A DNA stretch of 64,000 bases from JACCXG01 sp963834305 (GCA_963834305.1 CAWIAX010000002.1:186001-250000), one strand, 5' to 3'. Positions 26,415 through 36,264 are shown, numbered from the stretch's first letter. Program-made: numbers and translations. The notes: generated by a model not told the origin, from the sequence alone.

Positions 26415-26822
26415 ATGGTGTTCCACGTCAACTTCAGCTCCGGAACGCCCGTCTACCTGCAGCTGGTGGACCAGGTCAAGGCGGCCGCGGCGTCGGGCGC
26501 GCTGCGGCAGGGGGAGCCCCTGCCATCGATCCGGCCGCTGGCCGAGGAGCTGCGCGTCAACCGCAACACCGTGGCCAAGGCGTACGGTCAGCTCGAGTCG
26601 GAAGGCGTCATCGAGACCCACCCGGGGCGGGGGAGTGTGCTTCGCGGCGCCCCGTCGCCGCTGCGCAAGGATGCGCGGCGCAAGCTGCTGATCGGCGGGG
26701 TGGACGAGCTGATCGTCCGGGCGCACCACCTGCAGGTCCGGCCCGACGAGCTGATCGACCTGGTCCGCCAGCGGCTCGACGCGATGGCCGGCCGGCAGAC
26801 CCACAACCAGGAGGCGTCATGA
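26415..26822 (+). CDS. GntR-family regulator, YtrA type
   Basis: The 135-residue protein has a winged-helix domain with GTPVYLQLVDQVKAAAASG, PLPSIRPLAEELRVNRNTVAKAY and EGVIETHPGRGSVL. A short C-terminal helical part takes the place of an effector domain, as in the YtrA subfamily. YtrA proteins repress ABC-transporter operons and respond to cell-wall antibiotics or membrane signals. Here the regulator overlaps the ABC ATPase gene (ATGA), and an inverted-repeat operator sits just before its start. It is intact although the transporter genes are broken. Confidence 0.9.
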   Translation: MVFHVNFSSGTPVYLQLVDQVKAAAASGALRQGEPLPSIRPLAEELRVNRNTVAKAYGQLESEGVIETHPGRGSVLRGAPSPLRKDARRKLLIGGVDELIVRAHHLQVRPDELIDLVRQRLDAMAGRQTHNQEAS

Positions 26823-27723
26823 ACGGCACGCGAGTCCTCTACCAGACGCGATCGCGGTCACCGGCCTCGGCTATGCCTACGGCAGCGCGGAGGCGGTCCA
26901 CGATCTCGATCTGACGCGTCCGGCGCGGCCGGTGCTACGGCCTCTTCGGCCGCAACGGCGCCGGCAAGACCACGACGCATGCGGTGCCTGCTCAACCTGC
27001 TCCGGCCGCAGCGCGGCCGGGTGCGCGTCTTCGGGCTCGATCCCGCCAGGTCCGAGGTCGCGGTCAAGCAGCGCGTGGCCTTCGTGCCCGACGCCGTCGC
27101 GTTCTATCCGTGGATGACCGTGCGCGAAACGCTGGACTATCTCGCCTCGTTTCGCGCCCGCTGGAACCGGGAGACCGAACGGGATCTGCTCGGGCGGTTC
27201 CGCCTCGCGCCCGGGCAGAAGACGGGGGCGCTCTCGAAAGGGCAGCGCACGCAGGTGGCGCTCATCGCCGCCATCTGCCCGGAGCCGGAGCTGCTGCTGC
27301 TCGACGAGCCGACGTCGGGCCTCGACCCCATCGTCCGCCGGGAGTTCATCCAGACCGTGATCGGCGCCTACCAGGAAGGGGACCCGGGGAACCGGACCAT
27401 CCTGGTGTCGACGCATCTGATCTCCGAGTTCGAGGGGCTCATCGACGAGTTCACGATCGTGGACGGCGGCCGGGCGGTGCTGACGCTCGAGGCGGATGCT
27501 GGCGCGTGCGCGGTATCAGCGCATCCGCGCACGGTTCGCGGACGCGGCCCCGCTGGTCGAGCTCGCCGGGGCACTGCAGATCCGCCGCCACGACCGCGAG
27601 CTTGAGGTGGTGACCGGCGGCGACGGGGACCGGCTCGCGGCGGAGGTCCGGCGGCTGTCGCCGGAGTGGTGCGCGACCGAAGCGCTGACGCTCGAGGAAG
27701 TCTTCGTGGCTACGCTGAGCTGA
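26819..27723 (+). pseudogene. ABC transporter ATPase, YtrB-like (several frameshifts)
   Basis: Starting at ATG 26819, pieces in different frames spell one ATPase: VTGLGYAYGSAEAVHDLDL, GLFGRNGAGKTTTMRCLL (Walker A near 26950), FVPDAVAFYPWMTVRETL, LSKGQRTQVALIAAICPEPELLLLDEPTSGLDP (signature and Walker B near 27235-27330) and STHLISEF. The C-terminal accessory domain ends ALTLEEVFVATLS at 27723. At least three or four frame changes are needed (about 26850, 26925, 26965 and 27505). All motifs survive, so either many sequencing indels or very recent decay is possible. It probably forms a pair with the permease that follows. Confidence 0.7.
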
Positions 27724-27727
27724 CGCG

Positions 27728-29547
27728 ATGACGCCCATGCTGACTCGCGCCCGCAAGGAGGCACGTCTCCTCGCCCTGCCGGCGGCGCTGATTCTTGCCG
27801 CCACCGCGCTGTCACTCACCTGGCTGCCCGACAGCGTCGTGTCGTCAGTCGTGCCGGCGGCGCGGCCGGCCTCGCCGTCGTCTCCTTCTATCTGGGGCTG
27901 GCTGCTGCTCGGCGCGCTGCCGTTCGGCGCCGAGTTCCAGCAGCGCACGCTGGGGATGCTCCTCAGCCAGCCGGTCAGCCGCGCACGCCTCTGGCTCGAG
28001 AAGTGGACCGTCGCTGTCCGCGATGATTCTCGGGCTGGCGGCGCTCCAGTACGCGGCGCTCGAAGCGGGGCCTTTCGCAGGGCGGGCGGTCGGCCGCGAG
28101 CTGATGTTCCTCGCGGTGATGATCGGTTCGACGGGCATTCTGGACCTTGCTGGCGGGCTCGACGATTGGCGGCGTCGCCTTCAGCCTCGCTGCGCTGCTG
28201 GTCCTCGCGATGGCCGCGAACACTCGTCATCGCGCGACTCTCGGGAGTGGCGGTTGACCTGTTCGAGCCGCATCCGTTCGTGACCGGCCTCGAGCCTCGC
28301 GTATTCCGCGCTGGCATGGCTGGCTCGGGTGGCGGATGCTGGCGCGGTTCGAGGTCGCGGCCGACGGAGCCGGGGCGGCTCGCGCCTTCACGGCGGCCTC
28401 ATCCGGCCTGCTGCGCTGCCGGGCGCGGGGCGCACTGCGTAACCTGGCACGCAAGGAACTGCGGCTGCAGCATCCGACCTTCCTCATCGCCGCCACGTTC
28501 GCCGGCTGCTGGCTGGCCGCGATGGCCTTTTTCGCCGCGGCGCCGGCACGCCCGGGGACCGCCGACGCCGTGTTCACGACCATGCTCGCCGATCTACATT
28601 CCGCTGGCGCTCGTCGTGGCCGCAACGATGTCCGTGAGCGAGGAGACGACCCTGGGAGTCCGCGCGTGGCATTTGACGTTGCCCGTGTCGTCGCGCACTC
28701 AGTGGCTGGTCAAGCTGGTGATCACCGGCGCGATGGCGGCAACTGCGGCGATCGGGTCGTCCCGTTCGCGCTGGCCGCCGCTGGCGCCGGCGGTCGTGAC
28801 GCTGCACTGGGCGCGACGCTGCAACTGCCGTCGCCGGCGGCTCCTGGCGCCAGTCACGGTGGCGGGCATCGTGCTCGGCGTTCTGGGCCTCGACGCTGAT
28901 TCGGCCAGACGATGCGGGCCGCGGTGGCCGCGGGGGGTGCGGTCGCGGCCCTGGGCTTCTGTGCCGCGGCGGGCGGAGCGGCAGGGCTGCGATGGGGCCC
29001 GGGGAGCGACGTGCTGACCTGGATCATGGTGCGCTACCAGCTGACGCCGGAGGTGTTGTATCCGGGCCCGGCCGCCGTGCGGCGCGCAGCCATCGCCGTA
29101 TTCTTTGCGATCGTCGCTCTGACCGCGCTTCATCAGAGCCTCGCCGCGTTCCGGCGTGTCAACGTCGATCGCCGCACGATCGTGGTCTATTCCCTGCGGC
29201 TCGCGGCGGCGTCGTTCGCGGCGGCGTTCATCGTCATGGCCTTCACCAGGGCCTCGGCGGAACAGTGGCGATCCGCTCCGGTCCGCGAGCTCGAGCACGC
29301 CATCAAGGCCGTCGCGCTCACGAATCACAGCGCCACGGCTGTCACCACGGCGGAGCTCGAAGCTAACGCGTTGCTGTCGCCAGGCACGAAAGAGTGGCTC
29401 GAGGGGAGCGCGATCACCATCACTCGCACCGCTCCCCGTGCATCAGCCGCCCCGCTCCACCGGCGTCTCCTGTATGAGGTCAGGGTGGTATTTCCAAATG
29501 GCAGGGTGTATCGAACCACCTATTTCGAGCACCCTCCCGTGCGGTGA
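27728..29547 (+). pseudogene. ABC transporter permease (several frameshifts)
   Basis: About 600 residues of hydrophobic sequence in shifting frames. It opens MTPMLTRARKEARLLALPAALILAATALS and includes GWLLLGALPFGAEFQQRTLGMLLSQPVSRARLWLEKW, typical of ABC-2 permeases that move with YtrB-type ATPases. The middle has RNLARKELRLQHPTFLIAATFAGCWLAAMAFFAA, then further membrane spans. The last open part begins near 28912 and ends FEHPPVR with a soluble domain. At least four frame changes occur between 27880 and 28920. The substrate is unknown. Confidence 0.55.
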
Positions 29548-29734
29548 TCACCTGCCCTTCGACGCTCGGGCGGAACTTCGCTGCGGATTTGTTCAGGGCC
29601 GGGGCTCTACGGAGCGAGAGCGGATGTCTGGCCGTGCTAGGATCCCCGCTCGCAGGCCCCTCGCGGCTTCCCCCCGCGGCCTTCGTCGGGCTCGCGGCCG
29701 GCCGAACGCCACCCGGGCGGGCTCGATCCCGCGC

Positions 29735-29762
29735 CTAACCAATCCCCCGGATCCCCGTCTAA
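29735..29762 (+). promoter_or_regulatory. possible ECF-type autoregulated promoter
   Basis: CTAACC (29735-29740) is followed 15 bases later by CGTCTAA (29756-29762), close to the usual AAC...CGTC pattern of ECF sigma promoters. It lies 10 bases before the sigma factor start. The nearness to the start codon implies a very short leader. Confidence 0.4.
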
Positions 29763-29771
29763 CCTGATCGG

Positions 29772-30383
29772 ATGCCGCAATCGGACGCCGCCACCGTGGC
29801 GCTGGCCCGGGACGGAGACAGCGACGCCTTCCGGACGCTCGTGGAGCGGCACAGCCGTGCTGTCTACAACCTTGCCTACCGCCTGACGGGCAGCCCGTCG
29901 GACGCCGAGGACGTGGTGCAGGAGACCTTCTTGAGAGCCTACAGACAGCTCGGGCGCTTCGAATCGCGCGCGAATTTCGGGACGTGGCTCCACCGGATTG
30001 CGGTGAACTGCTCGATCGACCTGATCCGGGCCCGGCCGCACCGGGAGGCCGCGCACGACGCCGGCGACCTGGATGGTCTCCGGGACGCCGACACGCCGGC
30101 GACGCACAGGCCAGCCCCGAGCGCCTCATGCTCAGCACCGAGGTGCAGGCGCGCATCAACGGCGCGATGGAACGGCTCAGCCCGATGGAGCGCGCGGCGT
30201 TCATGCTGCGCCACGTCGAAGGGCGGTCCCTCGACGAAATCAGCCGGGCCCTGGGCATCAAGACCAACGCCACCAAGCACAGCATCTTCCGGGCGGTCCG
30301 CAAGATGCGCACGGCGCTCGAGTCCCTCGTCGACGCGCAACCGCGCGAGCTGGCGATGCCCGGCGCGCCGGAGCCGGCCATGA
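29772..30383 (+). CDS. ECF-type RNA polymerase sigma factor (frameshifted)
   Basis: Region 2 is clear: DSDAFRTLVERHSRAVYNLAYRLTGSPSDAEDVVQETFLRAYRQL, then FGTWLHRIAVNCSIDLIRARP. Near base 30110 the frame changes and region 4 follows: LSPMERAAFMLRHVEGRSLDEISRALGIKTNATKHSIFRAVRKMR. The stop expected from gene order is TGA 30381-30383, overlapping the ATG of the anti-sigma gene at 30380, which needs a second shift near 30350. Without it, the region-4 frame runs on into the anti-sigma gene. The protein should be about 200 residues and control an envelope-related regulon together with the next gene. Confidence 0.85.
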   Translation: MPQSDAATVALARDGDSDAFRTLVERHSRAVYNLAYRLTGSPSDAEDVVQETFLRAYRQLGRFESRANFGTWLHRIAVNCSIDLIRARPHREAAHDAGDLDGLRDADTPATHRPAPSASCSAPRCRRASTARWNGSARWSARRSCCATSKGGPSTKSAGPWASRPTPPSTASSGRSARCARRSSPSSTRNRASWRCPARRSRP

Positions 30384-31199
30384 ACGCACCGGAGCACGCC
30401 ATGCCGACGGCTCACGCGCACCTGAAAGACGACGATTTGGTGCTGCACTACTACGGCGAGATGAGCGCACCGGAGGAGGAGGCGGCGGCAGGCGCACCTC
30501 GCGGCGTGCGCGGCGTGCCGGACGGCGTTCACCCGCCTTCAGCAGGTGCTTGGTGCGGTGGACGAGACCTCGCTCGCTCCCGTCGAGGTGCCGGACGGCT
30601 TCGAGCAGGCGGTGTGGGCCCGGCTCCAGCCGGCCCTGCGCGCGGAACGCCGCGGCAGATTTCCGTGGCTGATGCTGGCGCCCGCGCCGCTCGCCCTGGC
30701 GGCGACGGTGGCGATCCTGGTGGGCGCCGCGTTCTTTGCCGGGCGATCGCTGCCGCGACCCGCACCGGCGAGCGATGCCGGCGCGGCGCACGCGCAGGTG
30801 CGCGAACGGATCCTGCTCATCGACCTCGGCGAGCACCTCGAACGGTCGCAGGCGGTGCTCGTCGAGCTCGTGAGCGCCGATCCGGACGGCCCGATCGACA
30901 TGTCCGGCGAGCGGGAGCGGGCCGAGCAGCTGGTCGCCGCCAACCGTCTGTATCGGGTCACCGCCGCCGCCACGGGCAATGCCGCCGTGTCGGCACTCCT
31001 CGACGACCTCGAACGGGTGCTCGTGGACGTCGCGGCCGCCCCGGCGACGGCCACCGCGCAGGACCTGGACGCCCTGCGGCACCGCATCGACGCCCGCAGC
31101 CTGCTCTTCAGGGTCCGCGCCGCCTCGTCCGACGTGCGGGACCGCCAGAAAGATGCGCGACAGCCGCGCGCCCCAGCGCTTGTGACATTCACCCTCTGA
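30380..31199 (+). CDS. zinc-finger anti-sigma factor (frameshifted)
   Basis: Starts MNAPEHAMPTAHAHLKDDDLVLHYYGEM. After a frame change near 30495 the sequence reads HLAACAACRTAFTRLQQVL, the H-x3-C-x2-C zinc-binding motif of anti-sigma domains. A single hydrophobic span (about LALAATVAILVGAAFF) precedes a periplasmic region of about 150 residues with helical coiled-coil character and no known enzyme motif. It most likely holds the upstream ECF sigma factor at the inner membrane until a signal arrives. The gene is followed by two HEAT-repeat genes in the same direction. Confidence 0.8.
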
Positions 31200-31238
31200 C
31201 AACGGGATTCGCAGATATGACAAACAGGCAGGCAGGTT

Positions 31239-32560
31239 GTGATGGTCGTGATGCTCGCGGGAACGGCGCCAGCCGCCGCGCAGCCGGTGCTCCCGGACTC
31301 CGGGCTGGCGGCGCTCGTCGCCACGCGCCCGGCGCCGCACGGACGACGACGAGGCCCAGCGGGAGCGCGAGGAGGCCCAGCGCGAACGCGGAGGCGCGCA
31401 CGAGGCAGCGAGCGGGAGACGGCGCGGCGCGACCGGGAGCGCGAGCGCGAAGCGGACGCCTACGCCGAAGGGCAGGACGCACTGGACGAGGCGCGCTACG
31501 ACCGCGCGGTCAGCTTCTTCAGCCGGGTCGCCGAGATGAAAGGCCCGCGGGCGGACGCGGCGCTGTACTGGAAGTCGTACGCCCAGAACCGCCTGGGGCA
31601 GCGCGCCGAGGCGCTGACGACGATCGCGGACTTGACGAAGACCTACCCGAAGAGCCGCTACCTGAAACAGGCGAACGCGCTCGAAGTGGAGGTGCGGCGC
31701 GACGCCGGCCAGCCCGTCCGGCCGCAGGATCAGACCGACGAGGACATGAAGCTGATGGCGCTCCAGGCGCTGCAGCACCACGCCCCGGACGAGGCCATCC
31801 CGATGCTCGAGAAGGTGCTGGAAGGCACCGCGAGCCCGCGCGTGAAGCGCCAGGCGCTCTTCGTCCTGGCGCAGAGCGATTCGCCGAAGGCGCGCGACCT
31901 GCTCAGGAACTACGCCCGCGGCGGATCCGACGCCGGAGCTGCAGAGCCGGGCGATTCAGTACCTCGGGGTGCAGGGCGGGCAGGAGAGCCGCGCCGTGCT
32001 GGCCGATGTCTACGCCGCCACGACCGACGTCGATGTGAAGCGGCGCATCCTGCGCGCGTTCATGGTCGCCGGCGACAAGGAGCGGCTCTGGGCCGCGGCG
32101 CAGAGCGAGCAGAACGCCGAGATTCGCGGCGAGGCGGTCCGGCAGCTCGGCGTGATGGGGGGGACGAGCAGCTCTGGCAGCTCTATCAGAAGGAAACGTC
32201 ACCCGAGGTCAAGAAGCAGGTGCTGCAGGCGATGTTCGTGGGCGGCAACGCGACCCGGTTGATCGACCTCGCCCGGACCGAGTCGGATCCCGAGCTGCGC
32301 CGCCTGGCGGTCCGGAACCTCGGCCTGATGGGCTCGAAGAACACGGCGGACGCGCTCCTCCAGATTTACGCGAGCGACACCACGCCGGCCATCCGCAAGG
32401 CCGTGGTCGAGGCGCTGTTCCTCCAGCAGAACGCCCCGCGCTCGTCGCCCTGGCGCGGAAGGAACAGGACGCCGCGCTCAAGAAGGACATCGTCCAGCGG
32501 CTGTCGCACATGCGGGACAAGGCCGCCACCGACTACCTGCTGGAGCTGCTCGGCAAGTAG
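31239..32560 (+). CDS. exported TPR/HEAT-repeat protein (several frameshifts)
   Basis: The N-terminus is a signal-like MVVMLAGTAPAAAQ; the exact start is uncertain because ATG 31217 or GTG 31239 could serve with a nearby shift. A highly charged Arg/Glu segment leads to a TPR-like part (DALDEARYDRAVSFFSRVAEMK and ALTTIADLTKTYPKSRYLKQA), then many HEAT repeats such as ASPRVKRQALFVLAQS and SDPELRRLAVRNLGLMGS. The last repeat in another frame ends YLLELLGK at 32560. At least four frame changes (31335-32440). It probably serves as a periplasmic scaffold in the sigma/anti-sigma operon. Confidence 0.75.
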
Positions 32561-32569
32561 GAGCGCATC

Positions 32570-33713
32570 ATGTCCTGCACCCGCCCGTTCCGCACCTGCA
32601 CACTCGCCGTCACCCTCCTTGCCGCGGCGGCTGGCGCGGCCTCCGCCCAGGTGCCGCAGATCAGCGGACGGGCCGGTGCAGACGCGCCCGGCCGGCGCCG
32701 ATTTCGCCGCCGGCTTCCGCGCGCTCGTCGATGCGCAGACGGATGCCGCCTGGTTCGGCTACACCGTGCCGGCGGTGGACCCCGAGCGGGTGATGTGCTG
32801 CTTCGATTCGGGCACCTGGATCAGCGGCAGCATCGTGACCGCCGATGGCGCCGCCTGTTGCGGAGCCTGCCGGCTCGAGCGGCCGGCGGAGGGCACGTCG
32901 ATGACGCGCACGCCTGCGCCTTCGACTGGGGTCGTCCGTCTCGAGCGCTCACCCTTGATGGCGGTGCTCTTCCGCGTCGTCAACCGGCGGGTGGACATCG
33001 TCCGGGTCTTCTCGCAGGACTGTCAGCTCGACGCGGGCGGCCGCGCCGTCACGTGGATCGAAGGGGTGCGGCCGGCCGACAGCGTGGCGCTGCTCGAGTC
33101 CCTGGTGGACGGCGGGGACGACCGCCGCGACCGCGCCGGCGAGTCCGCGATCAGCGCGATCGCCCTGCACGGGGATCCCGCGGCGGACGCCGCCCTCGCA
33201 CGGCTGGTGGCGCCGGGACAGCCGGACGCGATCCGCCGCCGCGTGCCGTTCTGGCTCGGCAACGCGCGCGGGCGTGCCGGCCTCGACCTCCTGACGCGCC
33301 TCGTCCGGGAAGACGCCAGCCCGGACGTCCGGAAGAAGGCGGTGTTCGGCATCTCGCAAAGCCGCGAGCCGGCGGCCATCGACGTGCTGATCGACGCCGC
33401 CCGCACCAACCCCTCCGCCAGCGTCCGGGGCGAAGCGATCTTCTGGCTGGCCCAGAAGGCCGGACGGAAGGCCGCGGGCGCCATCACCGAGCGGATCGAG
33501 CAGGACCCGGACACCGCGGTGAAGAAGCAGGCCGTGTTCGCGCTCAGCCAGCTCCCGAAGGACGAAGGCATTCCGCTGCTCATCACGGTGGCGCGCACGC
33601 ACAGCAACCCCGCCGTCCGCAAGCAGGCGTTCTTCTGGCTCGGCCAGTCGAAGGACCCGCGCGCGCTCGACTTTCTTGCCGCGGTGCTCAAAGTAACCGG
33701 CGCGTCAAGTTGA
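32570..33713 (+). CDS. exported HEAT-repeat protein (one frameshift)
   Basis: ATG 32570 gives a signal peptide (FRTCTLAVTLLAAAAGAASAQ). After a frame change near 32685 come a cysteine-rich stretch (VMCCFDSGTWISG, GAACCGACRL) and, from about residue 190, four or five HEAT/armadillo-like repeats: RRRVPFWLGNARGRAG, DVRKKAVFGISQSREPAA, SVRGEAIFWLAQKAG, AVKKQAVFALSQLPKDEG and AVRKQAFFWLGQSKDP. The repeats closely resemble one another. It follows the first HEAT gene by 9 bases, so both belong to the sigma-factor operon. Its molecular role is unknown. Confidence 0.8.
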
Positions 33714-33739
33714 CCCGCGTTGACTCATAAAACTAGGAT
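33710..33739 (+). promoter_or_regulatory. probable promoter of the three-repeat protein gene
   Basis: TTGACC (33710-33715) and TAGGAT (33734-33739) are separated by 18 bases in an unusually AT-rich pocket. A GAAGGAG ribosome site follows, with ATG at 33768. Confidence 0.4.
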
Positions 33740-33767
33740 GGCGCCTTCTCAAACAGAAGGAGCCTCA

Positions 33768-34343
33768 ATGCTGCGCGCCGCCGTTCTCGCGAGCGTGTGG
33801 GTGTGTGTCATGGCCGGAGCGACGAGCTTCGCCCAGGATACGACCCAGTATCGCGTTCTCGCCACCAACAAGACTTCCACCATGCAGAAGGAGATGAACG
33901 AAGCGGGGGATGCCGCCTTCCGCTTTGGCGGCGTGATGGGCGGCGACACCAGCTTTGGCGGGTCCGAAGTGGTGGTCATCATGTCGAAGGCCGCCTCCGC
34001 CGTTCCGCGCTACGAGTACCGGCTGCTCGCGACCAGCAAGACCTCGACGATGCAGAAGGAGATGCAGGAAGCGGGAGATGCAGGCTTCGAATACAGGGGC
34101 CAGAGCGTCTTCAAGAGCACCTTCGGCGGCAAAGAAGTCGTCGTCATCCTGGAACGCGACAAGGAAGCCACAGCGGAGGGCGGCTTCGAGTATCGGCTGA
34201 TGGCCACCAAGAAGACTGGCACACTGCAGAAGGAACTCGGAGAGGCTGGCGACGCCGGTTATGAGTTCGTCGGCATGACCGTGGCTGAGACCTTCGTCGG
34301 CGGGAACGAGGTGGTGGCTATTCTTCGGCGCAGGGCGAAGTGA
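33768..34343 (+). CDS. secreted protein of three internal repeats
   Basis: From ATG 33768, well placed after GAAGGAG, the protein has 191 residues and a signal peptide ending near TSFAQ. The mature part is three tandem repeats of about 50-55 residues, each of the form Y-R-(V/L)-(L/M)-A-T-x-K-T-(S/G)-T-(M/L)-Q-K-E, then EAGDAG(F/Y)E, then FGG.EVVVI. Each repeat would make a small alpha/beta unit. I do not recognise a named family; the pattern recalls DUF4177-like modules. It is read separately from the HEAT operon because a promoter precedes it. The next gene starts in its stop codon. Confidence 0.75.
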   Translation: MLRAAVLASVWVCVMAGATSFAQDTTQYRVLATNKTSTMQKEMNEAGDAAFRFGGVMGGDTSFGGSEVVVIMSKAASAVPRYEYRLLATSKTSTMQKEMQEAGDAGFEYRGQSVFKSTFGGKEVVVILERDKEATAEGGFEYRLMATKKTGTLQKELGEAGDAGYEFVGMTVAETFVGGNEVVAILRRRAK

Positions 34344-34995
34344 TCAGCCGCGCGCCTGCATCCACACTTGCGGGTGTCCTGTTCATGGCCACAGCCCTGT
34401 TGGCGCAGAACGGCACCGCCGCCGGAGTCCCCGACGACCGTTACCTAGCCTGGTCAGCCGACGATGCGCAGTCCATCGGAGCGCGGGCCTACCGGCGCGG
34501 GCGCGTCGGCGGATTCTTTGATGGTCGGCTTCTCAAGACCGAACGCGCGTACAACTCACAAGCTGGCAGCGACGCTGCTATCACCCGACGTAATTCGCGC
34601 GACCGCACGGATGCATCAGCTACGCAGCCGGCTGTCCCCAGATCAGACTCGTGAACTTATCGAGGAAGCGGAGCGTGCGGGCGGTATCGTCGTGATGGTC
34701 GAGATCGACCCGCGAGAGGGGTCGGGCGTCATCCCTCCGGACTGGGAAGCTATTTCTCCAACTTGAGGGAGAACCTGCAACCGCAATCCCAGGGGTCATT
34801 TCGCCGGAGCTGCGCCACGCGAAGGCGCTTGCAGGCGTCCTTCGTCGCAACTACGACTACGACCGATTCTGGGTGTCGTTTCCGGACGCCGGGAAGGCGC
34901 TTCTCCGCCCTGGCGCGCGGTCCGTCCAACTGGTCGTGCGCATTCACGACAAGGAAGGACGGGTGGAGTGGCCGGCGTCGTCTTTCGCGCGCTGA
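34340..34995 (+). CDS. unknown exported protein (two frameshifts)
   Basis: GTG 34340 overlaps the previous stop (GTGA). The N-terminus has a hydrophobic signal (LAGVLFMATALLAQ). Parts in three frames make one protein of about 218 residues: DRYLAWSADDAQSIGARAYRRG, then ATLLSPDVIRATARMHQLRSRLSPDQTRELIEEAE with VMVEIDPREGSGVIPPDWEA, then RHAKALAGVLRRNYDYDRFWVSFPD ending VEWPASSFAR. Frame changes fall near 34535 and 34755. I do not recognise the family. Coupling to the three-repeat protein suggests they work together. Confidence 0.55.
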
Positions 34996-35055
34996 CTCAG
35001 ACTCCCGGCGCCAGCCCGGTTCGGTCGCCTGGGTCACCTAGGTCGCCTGAATGAC

Positions 35056-35245
35056 CCGTGCCGGTAGCCGCCCGGTCCGGGGCCCGCTTCTGCGGGGGGC
35101 TCTCGGCGCAACGCCCAACTCCCAATGCCCAACTCCCAAGATCGGAGCGCACAGCAAGTTGCACAGCCGACTGGACGTCGTCGCCCACCCGCGGCGCGCG
35201 GCGGACGAGCCATGTCGGCCTGCCGGCGCAGTGCGGCTGGCGCGA
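35056..35245 (+). repeat. fragments of the dispersed repeats
   Basis: 35056-35097 repeats the start of the type-B repeat. 35105-35131 holds three CCCAACTCCCAA-like heptad units. 35191-35245 is one end block of the 269-bp repeat (GGCGGACGAGCCATGTCGGC and what follows). No gene is seen in 34996-36283. Confidence 0.65.
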
Positions 35246-35301
35246 GGGCGTCGGTGCACAAATGCGCCGGATGTTTGGTCGCCCGGGTCGCCTGAATGAG
35301 C

Positions 35302-35560
35302 CGTGCCGGCACTGCCCGGTCCGGGGCCCGCTTCCGCGAGGCGGGAACGCGGCCTGCGCTCAGGCCCTCGCTGCGCTCGAGGACGCGGCGAGTAGGGATG
35401 GTCAGGGCGGCACATGTCAGGCGCACCGATGCGCCGGTGGTGAAGCGAACGACGCGGATCACACGGACCGGACTCGCCGCGAGGAATCGCTCCGCCCGCG
35501 TTCCGGCTGCGCGGCGTGTCGCCTCGCTCCAAGGTCCGCCGGCCGGTCAGCACCGGCACG
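35302..35560 (+). repeat. type-B dispersed repeat, direct copy
   Basis: Collinear with the minus strand of 24750-24498. It contains a GC-rich inverted repeat (GCTTCCGCGAGGCGGGAAC) and CGCACCGATGCGCCGGTG, suggesting stem-loop potential. No convincing reading frame or ribosome site. Confidence 0.75.
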
Positions 35561-35620
35561 TCTCCCCTGGGCGACGGGCGGGCGCGAAACGGCCAACGGC
35601 CAAGGGCGAAGGCGGCGGCG

Positions 35621-35889
35621 GCGCGGGGGACGAGCCATGTCGGCCTGCCGGCGCAGTGCGGCTAGCGCGACAGCGGCAGTCTGAAAAATGCGCCGCAGGC
35701 GCTCCGACGCGGAGGCGCCCTTTCGCCACTGACGCCTGGGTCACCTGGATGCCCAACTGATTGCGCACCGGCTTCCGGATCACCCCAGCCGGAGCGGGCA
35801 TCGTCAGCGCACTCGCCGGAGGCGCATTTTTCCGCGCGTAGGCCGAGGCGCGGCAGGGCCGATGTGGCTCGGCCGCCACGAAGCGCCGC
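35621..35889 (+). repeat. 269-bp dispersed repeat, copy 1
   Basis: Matches 35996-36264 at 267 of 269 positions by direct reading; the two differences are a G/C at the base after GACGCG and a G/A near the end. It begins GCGCGGGGGACGAGCC and ends CGAAGCGCCGC. A diverged inverted copy lies at 22850-23066. Confidence 0.9.
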
Positions 35890-35995
35890 CTACGGGACCT
35901 TCAGATCAATTCCCAACGCCCAACGCCCAACCTCCAACGACACCGGCGCGACGAGGGGGAGCACCGGGAGGCGTCGAGGAGATCACCGGGGTGGC

Positions 35996-36264
35996 GCGCG
36001 GGGGACGAGCCATGTCGGCCTGCCGGCGCAGTGCGGCTAGCGCGACAGCGGCAGTCTGAAAAATGCGCCGCAGGCGCTCCGACGCGCAGGCGCCCTTTCG
36101 CCACTGACGCCTGGGTCACCTGGATGCCCAACTGATTGCGCACCGGCTTCCGGATCACCCCAGCCGGAGCGGGCATCGTCAGCGCACTCGCCGGAGGCGC
36201 ATTTTTCCGCGCGTAGGCCGAGGCGCGGCAGGGCCGATGTGGCTCGGCCGCCACAAAGCGCCGC
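35996..36264 (+). repeat. 269-bp dispersed repeat, copy 2
   Basis: Direct copy of 35621-35889 displaced by 375 bases. The spacer (35890-35995) contains CCCAACGCCCAAC heptads like those next to the other copies. It ends 20 bases before the glycosyltransferase 3' end. Confidence 0.9.

Noticed and set aside
35547..35879. Minus-strand frame inside the 269-bp repeat, repeated in the second copy
   Set aside because: The frame is carried because the DNA is duplicated. The diverged copy at 22.9 kb does not keep it open, so there is no sign of selection for a protein.
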